Below, one piece after another: positions 50,019 through 58,432 of a stretch of 64,000 nucleotides of DNA. The stretch spans positions 1-64,000 of the forward strand of contig DAIDKE010000003.1 in NCBI GenBank assembly GCA_027450165.1, in the 5' to 3' direction. Position 1 is the first letter of the stretch. Each line of letters begins with the position of its first letter. The translations under genes were made by a program, and so were the position numbers. The stretch comes from Candidatus Saccharimonadota bacterium. Lineage in GTDB: Bacteria; Patescibacteriota; Saccharimonadia; Saccharimonadales; Saccharimonadaceae. A model generated the notes under the pieces. The model did not search any database, was not told the origin of the DNA, and saw only the letters and a list, made by a program, of their open reading frames with translations.

Positions 50019-50139
50019 ACACCTAGGTGTGAGATTGCTCTCGAGCGAAGGCCCCGCAGCCCTTTAATTTACATCGCTGACACGTGAAATTAAAGGCGCG
50101 AGGACAGCCGAGCGAAAGAGTAATCTCACCCCTAGGTGT
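50019..50139. repeat. 121-bp imperfect inverted repeat upstream of uvrB
   Basis: Ends ACACCTAGG...CCTAGGTGT; arms continue with GTGAGATT/AATCTCAC and, further in, CTTTAATTT/AAATTAAAG around a short centre. The arms are about 55 nt and broken by a mismatched middle stretch that contains CGAGCGAA in the same direction on both sides. No T tract follows, so it is not a simple terminator. It could be a MITE-like insertion or a regulatory hairpin. Confidence 0.75.
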
Positions 50140-50150
50140 AAATAATCAAA

Positions 50151-50750
50151 CTACTGCGACAATTTCATATAAGGAAAGTTAGCCTTCATTGAAGCCTGAT
50201 ATTGGTTGAAAAGGTCGACGTTGCCTGTGCACGAATTGTCTGGGAGAGCCAGGCTATAAGTGTCGTTACCTAGTTTTACCGTACTGGTAATAGCGATGCT
50301 GTCGGCGCTGGTCGGGTCTTTAATAATTGAGGCAAATTCGCCTTGGTCGCCAGTACATTTTTCACCAATCAAACCATCATACGTTAGCGACACATACTGC
50401 GTACCCGAACCGGTACGTTTAATTTCATAGCTTAGGCCAGGCAAAGTACGGTCGTAATTAAGGGTCAGGCCAAGCTGACTAATATCTAAGCTCTTGACGG
50501 TCGATGGATCTGGGGCTGGCGATTGAGGTGTGGTTGGAGTCGTATTGGCCGGCTGCGAATTGCTTTGGCCGGAATTAGAGCTTGCGCCAGAATTAGAGTT
50601 TGAGTTCGTGGTATCCGATTTAGCTTGATTACTGTCGGCCAAATTGATTGAGCCGTACGGATGAGCGACCACCCATATAAAACCAGCGACCAAAACTAAA
50701 GCCGCAACAATCGATGTTATAACAATGATAGACCTTCGTTTGCTACGCAC
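50151..50750 (-). CDS. Membrane-anchored secreted protein, unknown
   Basis: 199 aa from a GTG with GGGAGG 6 nt upstream. A basic N-terminus and membrane helix (about 7-29) are followed by a Ser/Asn/Thr/Pro linker (about 40-85) and a ~110-residue extracellular domain with two cysteines (GEKCTGDQ and DNSCTGN) that could form a disulfide. No family recognised. A promoter is seen at 50792-50820. Confidence 0.72.
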   Translation of the reverse strand: MRSKRRSIIVITSIVAALVLVAGFIWVVAHPYGSINLADSNQAKSDTTNSNSNSGASSNSGQSNSQPANTTPTTPQSPAPDPSTVKSLDISQLGLTLNYDRTLPGLSYEIKRTGSGTQYVSLTYDGLIGEKCTGDQGEFASIIKDPTSADSIAITSTVKLGNDTYSLALPDNSCTGNVDLFNQYQASMKANFPYMKLSQ

Positions 50751-50791
50751 CTTGTGCCTCCCGTTTACTCCACCTCACGGTTCTAGAATTT

Positions 50792-50820
50792 AGCATAGCC
50801 GTTACCGGACAAAATGTAAA
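50792..50820 (-). promoter_or_regulatory. Promoter of the 50151-50750 gene
   Basis: On the minus strand TTTACA, 17 nt, TATGCT. Confidence 0.65.
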
Positions 50821-50825
50821 GCAAC

Positions 50826-51428
50826 CTAACCAGCCCGACTTGGCGATACTTGTGAATTATCATCGGTCGGCTGAAAATCGGCATATTTACGGTCAAGCGC
50901 TGCCAAAACTTTTTCGAGCAGGCGATTTGGATCAGTGTCGTAAATTATCTCTTTGGTACCAGGTGCCTCAACGTGTTCAAGCAAAGTTGGTACAAAATCG
51001 GCTAGTCCGCCGCTGCCAAGCAAAACGCCACAGACTTTTCGGCTTTCAAGGGCCGTCGAAAGCTCGTGCAAACTACCCATGCGACCGCCAATCGTAATCA
51101 CGGCGTCACTACTGCGCACCAAGTGAACATCACGGCCAACATAGGCCATACCGGTAAAGTTGATGTAGTCAAATTCAACGGTCGGTAAGCGATAAACCAT
51201 AACGTGCTCGCGGTAAGAACTGGCCGGCGAGAACCCCACCGATATACCGCGCTTTCCTTTGACACTAAAAGCCCCCTGAGCGGCAAACCAAGGCAGACCA
51301 ACGGTCGCGCCTGTCACTAAAGTCTGGCCGTGTTCGGCAATTGCCTTGCCCATGTCAAAAGCTAGTTGGTGCGAAGCCTGAACCGTACTACCGCTGGCAG
51401 CCCCTGATACGCAAATCTGATATTTCAT
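50826..51428 (-). CDS. SLOG-superfamily (LOG/TIGR00725-like) nucleotide-binding protein
   Basis: 200-aa Rossmann-like protein. The N-terminal ICVSGAASGS, VTGATVGLPWFAA and the GGRMGSLHELSTALES stretch (about 113-128) match the nucleotide-binding loops of the SLOG/LOG group. Some relatives release cytokinin-type bases from nucleotides; others are sensors. It overlaps the PfkB gene end by 1 bp (TAATG) and is the last coupled gene of the sugar-phosphate operon. Confidence 0.75.
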   Translation of the reverse strand: MKYQICVSGAASGSTVQASHQLAFDMGKAIAEHGQTLVTGATVGLPWFAAQGAFSVKGKRGISVGFSPASSYREHVMVYRLPTVEFDYINFTGMAYVGRDVHLVRSSDAVITIGGRMGSLHELSTALESRKVCGVLLGSGGLADFVPTLLEHVEAPGTKEIIYDTDPNRLLEKVLAALDRKYADFQPTDDNSQVSPSRAG

Positions 51429-52948
51429 TAGTTAGTCTCCTCTGTCATTTCTTTAGCATCATAGTCGCTCGGCGCTTCAGCCAAATATTTTTCAATTTCT
51501 TCACGGTTCAATAGTCCCGCCTGGGCGCCAATCTTTTGGACAACGCTCATTGAATTAATCGGCGCCCACTTGATGGCCGTCTCAAGCGATTCGCCCATCG
51601 CCAGCGCGGCTACAATTGTCGAGGCAAAGGCATCCCCGGCTCCCGTACGATCGAGCGGCGGTGCTGGGTCGGGATAGTTAGGTATTGTTAATAATTTACT
51701 ATCATAAGACGCATACGAACCGCTAGGGCCATCGGTAATAACAACAACTTGCGGCCCAAGCTCGTGCAAACCGTCGGCTAGATCTTTAATCGAGTCATAC
51801 GACCGCCCGGTCACGTCAACCGCCTCTTCGCGGTTCATGACAACTATATAGCTGCGCTTATAAACGCGAGCTAGCTTTTCGGTCCCCCATTTAAAGTGAA
51901 AAGTTCCAGGCTGAAAGGCTAACTTGGTGTCTGGGTTGGCATCTAAATAGTTGAGTAAATCTTCGTGCAGCTGCCAACTTTCGGCGCTGATGAGCGATAG
52001 ATAAACCCAGTCGGGGGCCGTTTCTGGGTGGCGCCACTTGTAAGCAAATGCCTCATCTTTAACCAAAATCGTCCGGTCGGCGCCATAGCGCAAAACGTAA
52101 TAATAGTTTGATTTAGTGTCTTTTTGGACACTTATTAAACTAGTGTCGATCTTTTCGCGGCGCAAATAGTCGAGCGAATCCCGACCAGCCTGATCGTCAC
52201 CCAAAAACGCCATCAGTCCCGACCGAACACCTAAACGGGCAAATGACACAGCGGCATTTGGTGATGGTCCAACCGCCTGCACAATATCAACGTGGTCGTA
52301 CGGCGGTTTGGAGCCAAACGGAATTTTGAGCCACTTCTTGCCCTCTTCGTCGGTATCAACATGGGCCTCGTTTTCGTCCAGCGCAATAAAGGCATCGGTA
52401 AAAATATCACCAATCGCCAAAATCGAAGGCTGATCGCTGGATTTTGCTGATTCCGGTTTGTCGTACTGATAATATTTGTCCTCATCGAATACTAGGCCGG
52501 CGTGTGTCGCGTTGTGATAGACATTTGTCTGGCTAGTTTGCGGATTATCAAGATAGCGCTGAATAATTTCGCCTCGCAGGGCCCGCTGACCATGGCTCAC
52601 GATGCGGTTCAAAAACGGCAGCTCGTGGTGCTGGTTTTCAATAACGTCAATCAGATTAAACGACACCACCTGGCCGCCCAGGGGCAACAAAACGAAATCG
52701 GTGTCGAGTAGCATTTCCTGGCCGTTTCCATGGCGAATAGAACTATTTAGCGCCCCGTACAGCTCGCTGGCAGTCGTGTCGGCCGGGTCCAAACCAAGTT
52801 GGCGCATCACACGATGCGCAGCATGCATAATATCGGCGATTAGCCGGGTATCAACACCCGCATGACCAGTCGAACCCTCGAGCTGATGCATGCCCTGGCT
52901 AAAAAACGGTTCATTACCATCTAAAACTTGTTGCAGAAACTTAGCCAT
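51428..52948 (-). CDS. PfkB-family sugar kinase with ~170-aa N-terminal extension
   Basis: 506 aa, about 170 longer than a usual PfkB. Residues ~175-490 form the ribokinase-like domain: ILAIGDIFTDAF, GPSPNAAVSFARLG, and the catalytic DRTGAGDAFAS (about 435-445). The N-terminal extension (HAAHRVMRQLGLDPADTTASELYGAL) is helical and unrecognised. It directly follows a shorter PfkB gene, with which it is coupled. The substrate is probably a sugar or sugar phosphate, possibly fructose-6-phosphate given the neighbours, but this is inference. Confidence 0.85.
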   Translation of the reverse strand: MAKFLQQVLDGNEPFFSQGMHQLEGSTGHAGVDTRLIADIMHAAHRVMRQLGLDPADTTASELYGALNSSIRHGNGQEMLLDTDFVLLPLGGQVVSFNLIDVIENQHHELPFLNRIVSHGQRALRGEIIQRYLDNPQTSQTNVYHNATHAGLVFDEDKYYQYDKPESAKSSDQPSILAIGDIFTDAFIALDENEAHVDTDEEGKKWLKIPFGSKPPYDHVDIVQAVGPSPNAAVSFARLGVRSGLMAFLGDDQAGRDSLDYLRREKIDTSLISVQKDTKSNYYYVLRYGADRTILVKDEAFAYKWRHPETAPDWVYLSLISAESWQLHEDLLNYLDANPDTKLAFQPGTFHFKWGTEKLARVYKRSYIVVMNREEAVDVTGRSYDSIKDLADGLHELGPQVVVITDGPSGSYASYDSKLLTIPNYPDPAPPLDRTGAGDAFASTIVAALAMGESLETAIKWAPINSMSVVQKIGAQAGLLNREEIEKYLAEAPSDYDAKEMTEETN

Positions 52949-53914
52949 CTAAAAATCTTTCTCCTCAATCGGCATGTCGTGTAGCGTGACGCCGCTATGC
53001 AAAATTCCAGCCTTGGCTCCAACCATAGTCACAACCGAAGTTGAGTTAGCACTGGCAAAGACCACCGCTTCGCGCAGACTCTTGCCCTTTGCCCACTGGC
53101 TCAAAAAGCCAGAACCAAATGCATCACCGCCACCAGTGCGGTCAACCACCGGCACATCTTCGTACATACCGGCCTTAATAATCGTCTTGCCGTCTGTCGC
53201 CACCGCCCCGTGCGGGCCATCGGACACAATGACTACCGGGCAATAATGTGTCGCGTGCCGCGCCAACTCTTCAATCGTGCTACCCTCGACAATCATTTGA
53301 CATTCTTCTTTGTTAACGGCTAACACATCGATATCCTCGAGCAGACTGCGCAGTTTAACCGGATGCGCCAACTCAACCCCAGCCGGGTTGAGCATGACCT
53401 TAACATTGTGTTTGCGAGCATGGCTAACAATCACTTCTAGCAAATCCATGTCGCCCAAAGACGACAAATACAACCAATCGGCCCCGCTAAATAAGTCAAA
53501 GTCTAGCACACAGTCGTGGACGCCCATAGTCGTGCCATGGTAATTCAAAATCGTCCGTTCGCCGCCGGCCGCCATAAGGATGATGGAGTAGCTGGCGCGA
53601 TATTTATCGTTTTGAACGACAAAACGCGTATCAACACCTTCTTTGTCTAGGTCGCTCAAGATTGCTTCACTGGCCACGTCTTCACCCAAGATCCAGGCAT
53701 AACGACTGTGCAAACCCTGGCGAGCAAAAGTCACAGCAGCGTTCGTCACGTTACCGCCAGTCGCAAAAATCACTTCATCAAGATCGAGTTTTTGGCCAAG
53801 CGGCAATTGTTCATACAGAACACCCTTGCTCATGTGTGGCTCAAACGACTTCGAGCTCTTTAAAAATACATCTTGCGTCGCCTTACCAAGCGTAACAATC
53901 ATCGGTTCGGACAT
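52949..53914 (-). CDS. PfkB-family sugar kinase
   Basis: 321 aa. The ribokinase-type motifs are IVTLGKATQDVFL, FATGGNVTNAAVTFARQG and the anion hole/catalytic DRTGGGDAFGSGF (about 250-262). The ATG at 53914 is chosen because it begins one base after the fba stop and MSEPMIVTLGK aligns with family starts. Position between class II aldolase and a second PfkB suggests phosphorylation of a hexose phosphate feeding the aldolase. Confidence 0.88.
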   Translation of the reverse strand: MSEPMIVTLGKATQDVFLKSSKSFEPHMSKGVLYEQLPLGQKLDLDEVIFATGGNVTNAAVTFARQGLHSRYAWILGEDVASEAILSDLDKEGVDTRFVVQNDKYRASYSIILMAAGGERTILNYHGTTMGVHDCVLDFDLFSGADWLYLSSLGDMDLLEVIVSHARKHNVKVMLNPAGVELAHPVKLRSLLEDIDVLAVNKEECQMIVEGSTIEELARHATHYCPVVIVSDGPHGAVATDGKTIIKAGMYEDVPVVDRTGGGDAFGSGFLSQWAKGKSLREAVVFASANSTSVVTMVGAKAGILHSGVTLHDMPIEEKDF

Positions 53915-53915
53915 C

Positions 53916-54827
53916 TTAGAGTACCGCTTTCCCCACACTGCCAAAGGCATTAATTTTTTCTTCAACCACCGCTTGAACGGCTTCGTAAACTGCCGGCATC
54001 AACTTAACTACGGCGTATTCATCCTTGTTGTCAGCTAGAACTTTTTCGAGTTCAGTGCGGAACACATAGCGCATGTCGCTGTTAATGTTAATCTTGGACA
54101 CGCCGATTTTGGCGGCGTCTTCAAAATAGTGCAGCTCAGTGCCCGAGCCACCGTGCAGGCTAATCTGGCAGCCAATTGCTTCACGGATTTGCGCCAGAAG
54201 ATCTAGATCAAGAATCTTAGGCACCGGATATTTACCGTGAAGGTTGCCGATAGCGGCCGCAAAAGTGTCGATTCCAGTCGCATCAACAAAAGACTTGGCG
54301 CTTTCGGGCGTTGAGAAGGTCTTTTTAATTTCTTCGTAGTCAATCGCTTCGGTGTGTAGGTTACTGCTGCCGCCAAAGTAGTGCGGTTCACTTTCGACAA
54401 GGGCGCCCGTGAATTTAGCATACTCAACCACTTCTTTAGTGGCGGCTATAATTTCGTCTAAAGTAGCGTCATGGTTGGCCTGCGAAACGTCGATATGGAT
54501 GAATTCAAAGCCGGCATCAATCGCGCGCTTACAATCGTCAACCGTCGGGCTATGATCAAGGTTGACGTACATTTCAACCCCGTATTGCAAACGGTAATTA
54601 TCGACCATGTCGCGAATATTTTCTATACCCATGGCCTTGACCTCGCCGTCGCTAACTTCGACCAGCACCGGCGCATTCAATTTTTGCGCCGCCCGGGCAA
54701 CGGCAATTAGTGTCTCTTGATTGTCGATGTTAAACGCCCCGACCGCAAAATGTTGCTGCCTGGAACGCTGCATTAAATGACGGGCTCGCGTCGTTCGGTC
54801 ACGAATTTCCCTGATTGATAGTCCCAT
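53916..54827 (-). CDS. fba: Class II fructose-bisphosphate (or tagatose-bisphosphate) aldolase
   Basis: 303 aa, zinc-dependent. NLDHSPTVDDCKRAIDAGF (about 89-107) holds the catalytic Asp and the first zinc His; GNLHGKYP, SLHGGSGT and ININSDMR supply the other ligands and phosphate-binding loops. It splits fructose-1,6-bisphosphate into DHAP and glyceraldehyde-3-phosphate. GGGAGG is 5 nt before the ATG and an extended -10 (TGTTACAAT) suggests an internal promoter. Confidence 0.93.
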   Translation of the reverse strand: MGLSIREIRDRTTRARHLMQRSRQQHFAVGAFNIDNQETLIAVARAAQKLNAPVLVEVSDGEVKAMGIENIRDMVDNYRLQYGVEMYVNLDHSPTVDDCKRAIDAGFEFIHIDVSQANHDATLDEIIAATKEVVEYAKFTGALVESEPHYFGGSSNLHTEAIDYEEIKKTFSTPESAKSFVDATGIDTFAAAIGNLHGKYPVPKILDLDLLAQIREAIGCQISLHGGSGTELHYFEDAAKIGVSKININSDMRYVFRTELEKVLADNKDEYAVVKLMPAVYEAVQAVVEEKINAFGSVGKAVL

Positions 54828-54882
54828 GTTGCCCTCCCTAGCTCACTTTTCTTGTCTATATTGTAACATTATTGCTTCAAAT

Positions 54883-55875
54883 CTAATCTTGATGGTAACG
54901 CGGCATATCCTGCATAAACTGCTTGATTGTCGGTACCATTTTTGGCCCGCTAAGGTTGAAGATATCAATCAGTTGGTCGGGTTCGCCAGATTCACCAAAT
55001 CGGTCCAGCATGCCAATCCGCTTAATCGGCACCGGCAATTGTTCACTGAGCAGTTCGGCCACTGCCGAGCCAAAACCACCCGCCGCCTGCGCTTCTTCAG
55101 CGGTCACCACACGTCCGGTTTTTTTAGCACTGGCTAAAATTGTTTCAGCATCGAGCGGCTTTACGGTCGGCACATGGACCACTTCGGCTTCGATTCCCTC
55201 TTTAGCTAGTAGCTCGGCTGCGGCCAGCAATTGATAAGTCATGGTACCGGTGCCCATCAGTGCCACATCCTTACCTTCGCGCAAAACATACGCCTTACCA
55301 ACCTCAAACGGCGATTCGGACGTACTAAAAATCGGTGTTTTTTCACGCGCTAAGCGCATATAGACCGGCTTGCCGTTTTCAGCAATCGCCTTAGTTGCTT
55401 TTTCAGCCTCGATGCTATCGCCAGGCGCAATCACAATCATATTAGGCACAACACGCATAATCGCGATGTCTTCAAGCATTTGGTGTGTGGCACCATCGGG
55501 ACCAACGCTAACACCAGCATGGCTACCGACAACTTTAACCGGTTGGTTATTGAGGGCGATTGTCGTACGGATTTGCTCCCAGTTGCGACCAGGGCTAAAA
55601 GCGGCATAGCTCGATACAAACGGAATTTTGCCGGCGCGGGCAAAGCCGGCACCTAAAGTTACCAGGTTTTGTTCGGCAATACCGACTTCGACAAATCGCT
55701 CAGGGAATGCTTCACGAAAATGATGCATCTGAACACTTTCAGTCAAATCGGCGCACAGTGCCACGATCTGATCGTTGGTTTCGCCGGCTGTTTTTAGACC
55801 GCGGCCAAAACCAGCTCGAATCGGCTCGCGCTCCACATCATCGTCGTATAGTTTCGGATTTAAAGGATAACTCAT
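54883..55875 (-). CDS. Transketolase, C-terminal (pyrimidine-binding) subunit
   Basis: 330 aa. RAGFGRGLKTAGETNDQIVAL, VEVGIAEQNLVTLGAGFARAG with the Glu that activates thiamine diphosphate, and a C-terminal transketolase domain (VVTAEEAQAAGGFGSAVAELL). It forms a complete transketolase with the 55872-56741 product; the genes overlap by 4 bp. Confidence 0.95.
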   Translation of the reverse strand: MSYPLNPKLYDDDVEREPIRAGFGRGLKTAGETNDQIVALCADLTESVQMHHFREAFPERFVEVGIAEQNLVTLGAGFARAGKIPFVSSYAAFSPGRNWEQIRTTIALNNQPVKVVGSHAGVSVGPDGATHQMLEDIAIMRVVPNMIVIAPGDSIEAEKATKAIAENGKPVYMRLAREKTPIFSTSESPFEVGKAYVLREGKDVALMGTGTMTYQLLAAAELLAKEGIEAEVVHVPTVKPLDAETILASAKKTGRVVTAEEAQAAGGFGSAVAELLSEQLPVPIKRIGMLDRFGESGEPDQLIDIFNLSGPKMVPTIKQFMQDMPRYHQD

Positions 55876-56741
55876 ACACCCATCCCTTCATGTGTAATTT
55901 TGCCGTCTAAAGTGCGTAGTTTTTCAAGCGCCTCTTTGGCTTGGTCGCTGTTCGGAGCCACACCGTGCCATTTGTAATCATATTCCATAAAGTCCACGCC
56001 TTTGCCCGGAATAGTGTGAGCAATGACAACGGTTGGCCGATTAGAAATCGCCCGGCCCTCGGAGGCGGCATCGATCACGCTTTGAATATTGTTACCGTCA
56101 ATCTCGATTACATGCCAGCCAAACGATTCCCATTTGGCCTTCAGATCTTCGAGCGGCATGACATCTTCGGTACTACCGTCAATCTGAATGTTGTTGCGGT
56201 CAATAAAACCAATCAAATGGCCAAGCTTGTATTTACCGGCAAACATTGCCGCTTCCCAAATGTTACCTTCATCAAGCTCGCCGTCGCCCATCACCACGTA
56301 AACAAAGCGGTGCGGCGCCTTATCAATGTACTGCAGGTCATAAGCATAGCCGGCTGCCTGGCTCAGTCCGCTCCCCAGCGGACCACTGGTGTTTTCGAGC
56401 CCCGGCAAACGCTCGCGTTCCGGGTGTCCCTGCAAACGGCTGCCGTATTTACGCAAAGTCTGTAGTTCACTGACATCAAAATAACCCGCCTCAGCCATCG
56501 AGGCATATTGTACCGGCACACAGTGACCATTACTCAAAAACAGCACGTCACGATCGGCCCACTCCGGCTCATCCGGTTTGAGATTCATAATATTGAAATA
56601 AAGTGCCGTAAAAATATCGGCTAGGCCAAGCGGACCGGCGCTGTGGCCACTTTTAGCTTCGACCAGCATACTGACGATATCTTCGCGAATTTTATTGGCT
56701 TTTTCTTCTAGTTGGGTAATGGTTAAATTTGTGCGCGGCAT
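55872..56741 (-). CDS. Transketolase, N-terminal (thiamine-diphosphate binding) subunit
   Basis: 289 aa. The ThDP motif is VMGDGELDEGNIWEAAMFA with the GDG...N pattern (about 150-168) plus SGPLGSGLSQAAGYA. Transfers two-carbon units between sugar phosphates. The split form is common in archaea and many CPR bacteria. It starts 1 bp after the rpe stop. Confidence 0.95.
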   Translation of the reverse strand: MPRTNLTITQLEEKANKIREDIVSMLVEAKSGHSAGPLGLADIFTALYFNIMNLKPDEPEWADRDVLFLSNGHCVPVQYASMAEAGYFDVSELQTLRKYGSRLQGHPERERLPGLENTSGPLGSGLSQAAGYAYDLQYIDKAPHRFVYVVMGDGELDEGNIWEAAMFAGKYKLGHLIGFIDRNNIQIDGSTEDVMPLEDLKAKWESFGWHVIEIDGNNIQSVIDAASEGRAISNRPTVVIAHTIPGKGVDFMEYDYKWHGVAPNSDQAKEALEKLRTLDGKITHEGMGV

Positions 56742-56742
56742 C

Positions 56743-57387
56743 TTAAATTACTCCGTGTTTAGATATTTCTTTCATCAATTCGTTATAAGCCAGCGCCGGA
56801 TCATCAGCGTTGGCAATAAAACCACCCGAGTTAAGAACATCAACGCCACCTTGGGTAAGCGTATAAGCGTTGTCGACATTCACGCCGCCATCCCAGCCAA
56901 TTTCAACGCTTGGATTGATGGCTTTAACAAGCCGAACTTTTTCGAGCTGCATCAGACTAGCCTTGCCGCCATAAAAACCCAAGTCGCCGCTAAAAATCAT
57001 CACGTGATCGACGGCCTTAATAATGTCGCTGATGGTCGACGGCACGGTTGGCTTAAGCAAGGCCGCACCGGCTTTAATGCCAGCCTGCTTAATTTGTTCG
57101 AAAATCGGCATCATATTTATACCAGTTTCAACATGAAAAATAATCAACCGCGGCTTTAGGTTAATTAGCGCCGCCAAATGTTCTTGCGGTCGCATGACCA
57201 TCGCGTGAATATCGACCTCCCAGGTGGCAGGCCAAGACAGCTGATTTTCTGGCAGCAAAAACTTAGGCGCAAATTCACCATCTGAAATATCAATATGCAC
57301 CCGTTTAGCAAACGGCGCTACTTTTTGCAGCATCGCCTGATACTGCTCGATCGTTTCGGTTGTGATACAAGGTGCAACAACGCTCAT
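56743..57387 (-). CDS. Ribulose-phosphate 3-epimerase-like protein
   Basis: 214-aa TIM barrel. RVHIDISDGEFAPKF (about 29-43), EVDIHAMVMRP and EIGWDGGVNVDNAY match the metal-binding His/Asp residues and phosphate site of Rpe. It interconverts ribulose-5-P and xylulose-5-P. The first strand (APCITTET) differs from typical APSILSAD, so a related epimerase cannot be excluded. Confidence 0.87.
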   Translation of the reverse strand: MSVVAPCITTETIEQYQAMLQKVAPFAKRVHIDISDGEFAPKFLLPENQLSWPATWEVDIHAMVMRPQEHLAALINLKPRLIIFHVETGINMMPIFEQIKQAGIKAGAALLKPTVPSTISDIIKAVDHVMIFSGDLGFYGGKASLMQLEKVRLVKAINPSVEIGWDGGVNVDNAYTLTQGGVDVLNSGGFIANADDPALAYNELMKEISKHGVI

Positions 57388-57837
57388 CTATAGTTCATCC
57401 AACTCCGCGTTGCGTCGCTTAAACCTGGCCGCCGAGGCAAACGGCGTACTGATCCAGGTCTCAATAATACCTTCCCAGCCCGGCTCGTTATCTTCAAGAA
57501 TGCGCGCCGGCAAACACAAAATATTGCTATCGTTGTCGTTGCGCGTCATTTTGGCCTCGTAGGCATCCCAGATAACACTAGCCCTTATACCCTTAAAGCG
57601 GTTAGCAGCCATTGCCATACCCTGACCGCCGCCGCAAATCAGAATTGCCCGCGGGTCAGCATCCTCGCTGCCAAGAACTTTTAAAGCCGCAGCCTGCGCA
57701 AATACTGGAAAATCATCGGCCGGGTCAAGCTCACTATCGCCAACATCCTCAACTTGATAGCCGTGGCGCGCCAAATAGCCGAAAACAAGATTTTTTAAAT
57801 GGAATCCCTGATGATCCGCACCCAAGTATATAATCAT
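57388..57837 (-). CDS. rpiB: Ribose-5-phosphate isomerase B
   Basis: 149 aa. GADHQGFHLKNLV at the N-terminus and CGGGQGMAMAANRFKGIRA (about 68-86) are the RpiB phosphate-binding and active-site loops; the usual active-site Cys is present. First gene of the operon, with its own promoter 9 nt upstream. Confidence 0.93.
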   Translation of the reverse strand: MIIYLGADHQGFHLKNLVFGYLARHGYQVEDVGDSELDPADDFPVFAQAAALKVLGSEDADPRAILICGGGQGMAMAANRFKGIRASVIWDAYEAKMTRNDNDSNILCLPARILEDNEPGWEGIIETWISTPFASAARFKRRNAELDEL

Positions 57838-57846
57838 AATGCCCTA

Positions 57847-57875
57847 AGTATAAGCGGTTTATTTTACGGTGTAAA
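57847..57875 (-). promoter_or_regulatory. Promoter of the rpiB sugar-phosphate operon
   Basis: On the minus strand TTTACA, 17 nt, TATACT, ending 9 nt before the ATG. It is divergent from the cassette F promoter. Confidence 0.78.
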
Positions 57876-57900
57876 GCCCGCTCGGCAATCGATGCAAAAA

Positions 57901-57929
57901 TTGACTTTTTAAGATCATTGGACTATCAT
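57901..57929 (+). promoter_or_regulatory. Promoter of cassette F
   Basis: TTGACT, 17 nt, TATCAT. An ATG at 57918 lies within it and cannot be the start of the gene. Confidence 0.8.
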
Positions 57930-58019
57930 ACGGCTAATTTTTACACGCACCTGCAGGAAACCATACCAGCGGGTACTGTAGAAAGGCACCCTGACAACCT
58001 CACGAACCAAGGAGTCGAA

Positions 58020-58352
58020 GTGGACATCGTCTTGGTGATTGTGCCGTGCGCGGTTTTGATAACGGCACCGGCCATCGCAGCCCATCTCTGGGCCACGAGG
58101 GCTATCGCCCTCAAGCACCTCAACCACGATTCACCCGAATGGCTGCTCACAGCCATCGTGATCTGCACCATCGTCGCATGCATCATCCTCGTGTCAACCT
58201 TCGTCATCCTCCAGCCAAACCACAGCAAGATTTTGGCTGTAGTGATAGTGGTAGCCTTGATGTTCAACTTCACGGCCACGCAGGACGTCAAGAACCGCAT
58301 CGTCGCCGCCCGCAAGAAGTTCGGCTGGCGTGACCCCATCAAGCAGCTGTAG
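58020..58352 (+). CDS. Small membrane protein of unknown function (foreign cassette F)
   Basis: 110 aa with three hydrophobic segments (about 2-22, 40-62 and 68-86) and a basic tail (RIVAARKKFGWRDP). GTG at 58020-58022 is chosen because AAGGAG lies 5 nt upstream and the promoter ends at 57929. No family recognised. The sequence has high GC3, unlike rpiB and gap on either side. It forms a single-gene unit with promoter, ribosome site and hairpin terminator, the same plan as cassettes A to E. Confidence 0.75.
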   Translation: MDIVLVIVPCAVLITAPAIAAHLWATRAIALKHLNHDSPEWLLTAIVICTIVACIILVSTFVILQPNHSKILAVVIVVALMFNFTATQDVKNRIVAARKKFGWRDPIKQL

Positions 58353-58379
58353 TCCACGAGTGAGTGAGGTGCACAGGGA

Positions 58380-58409
58380 CAAAGGGCAGGAATCACTTCC
58401 TGCCCTGTC
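58380..58409. terminator. Hairpin terminator between cassette F and gap
   Basis: GGGCAGGAA/TTCCTGCCC with a 4-nt loop, extended by GACA/TGTC. Placed between two convergent genes; the T tract is weak on both sides. Confidence 0.75.
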
Positions 58410-58432
58410 TCATGTCTAAATGCAATTAGCAA

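Noticed and set aside
50019-50139. Simple Rho-independent terminator of the 50151-50750 gene
   Set aside because: The hairpin is far longer than needed, has a poorly paired middle and no T tract on either strand.
57918-58019. Longer N-terminus for the cassette F gene (ATG at 57918)
   Set aside because: It also falls within the promoter; the GTG at 58020 follows AAGGAG.
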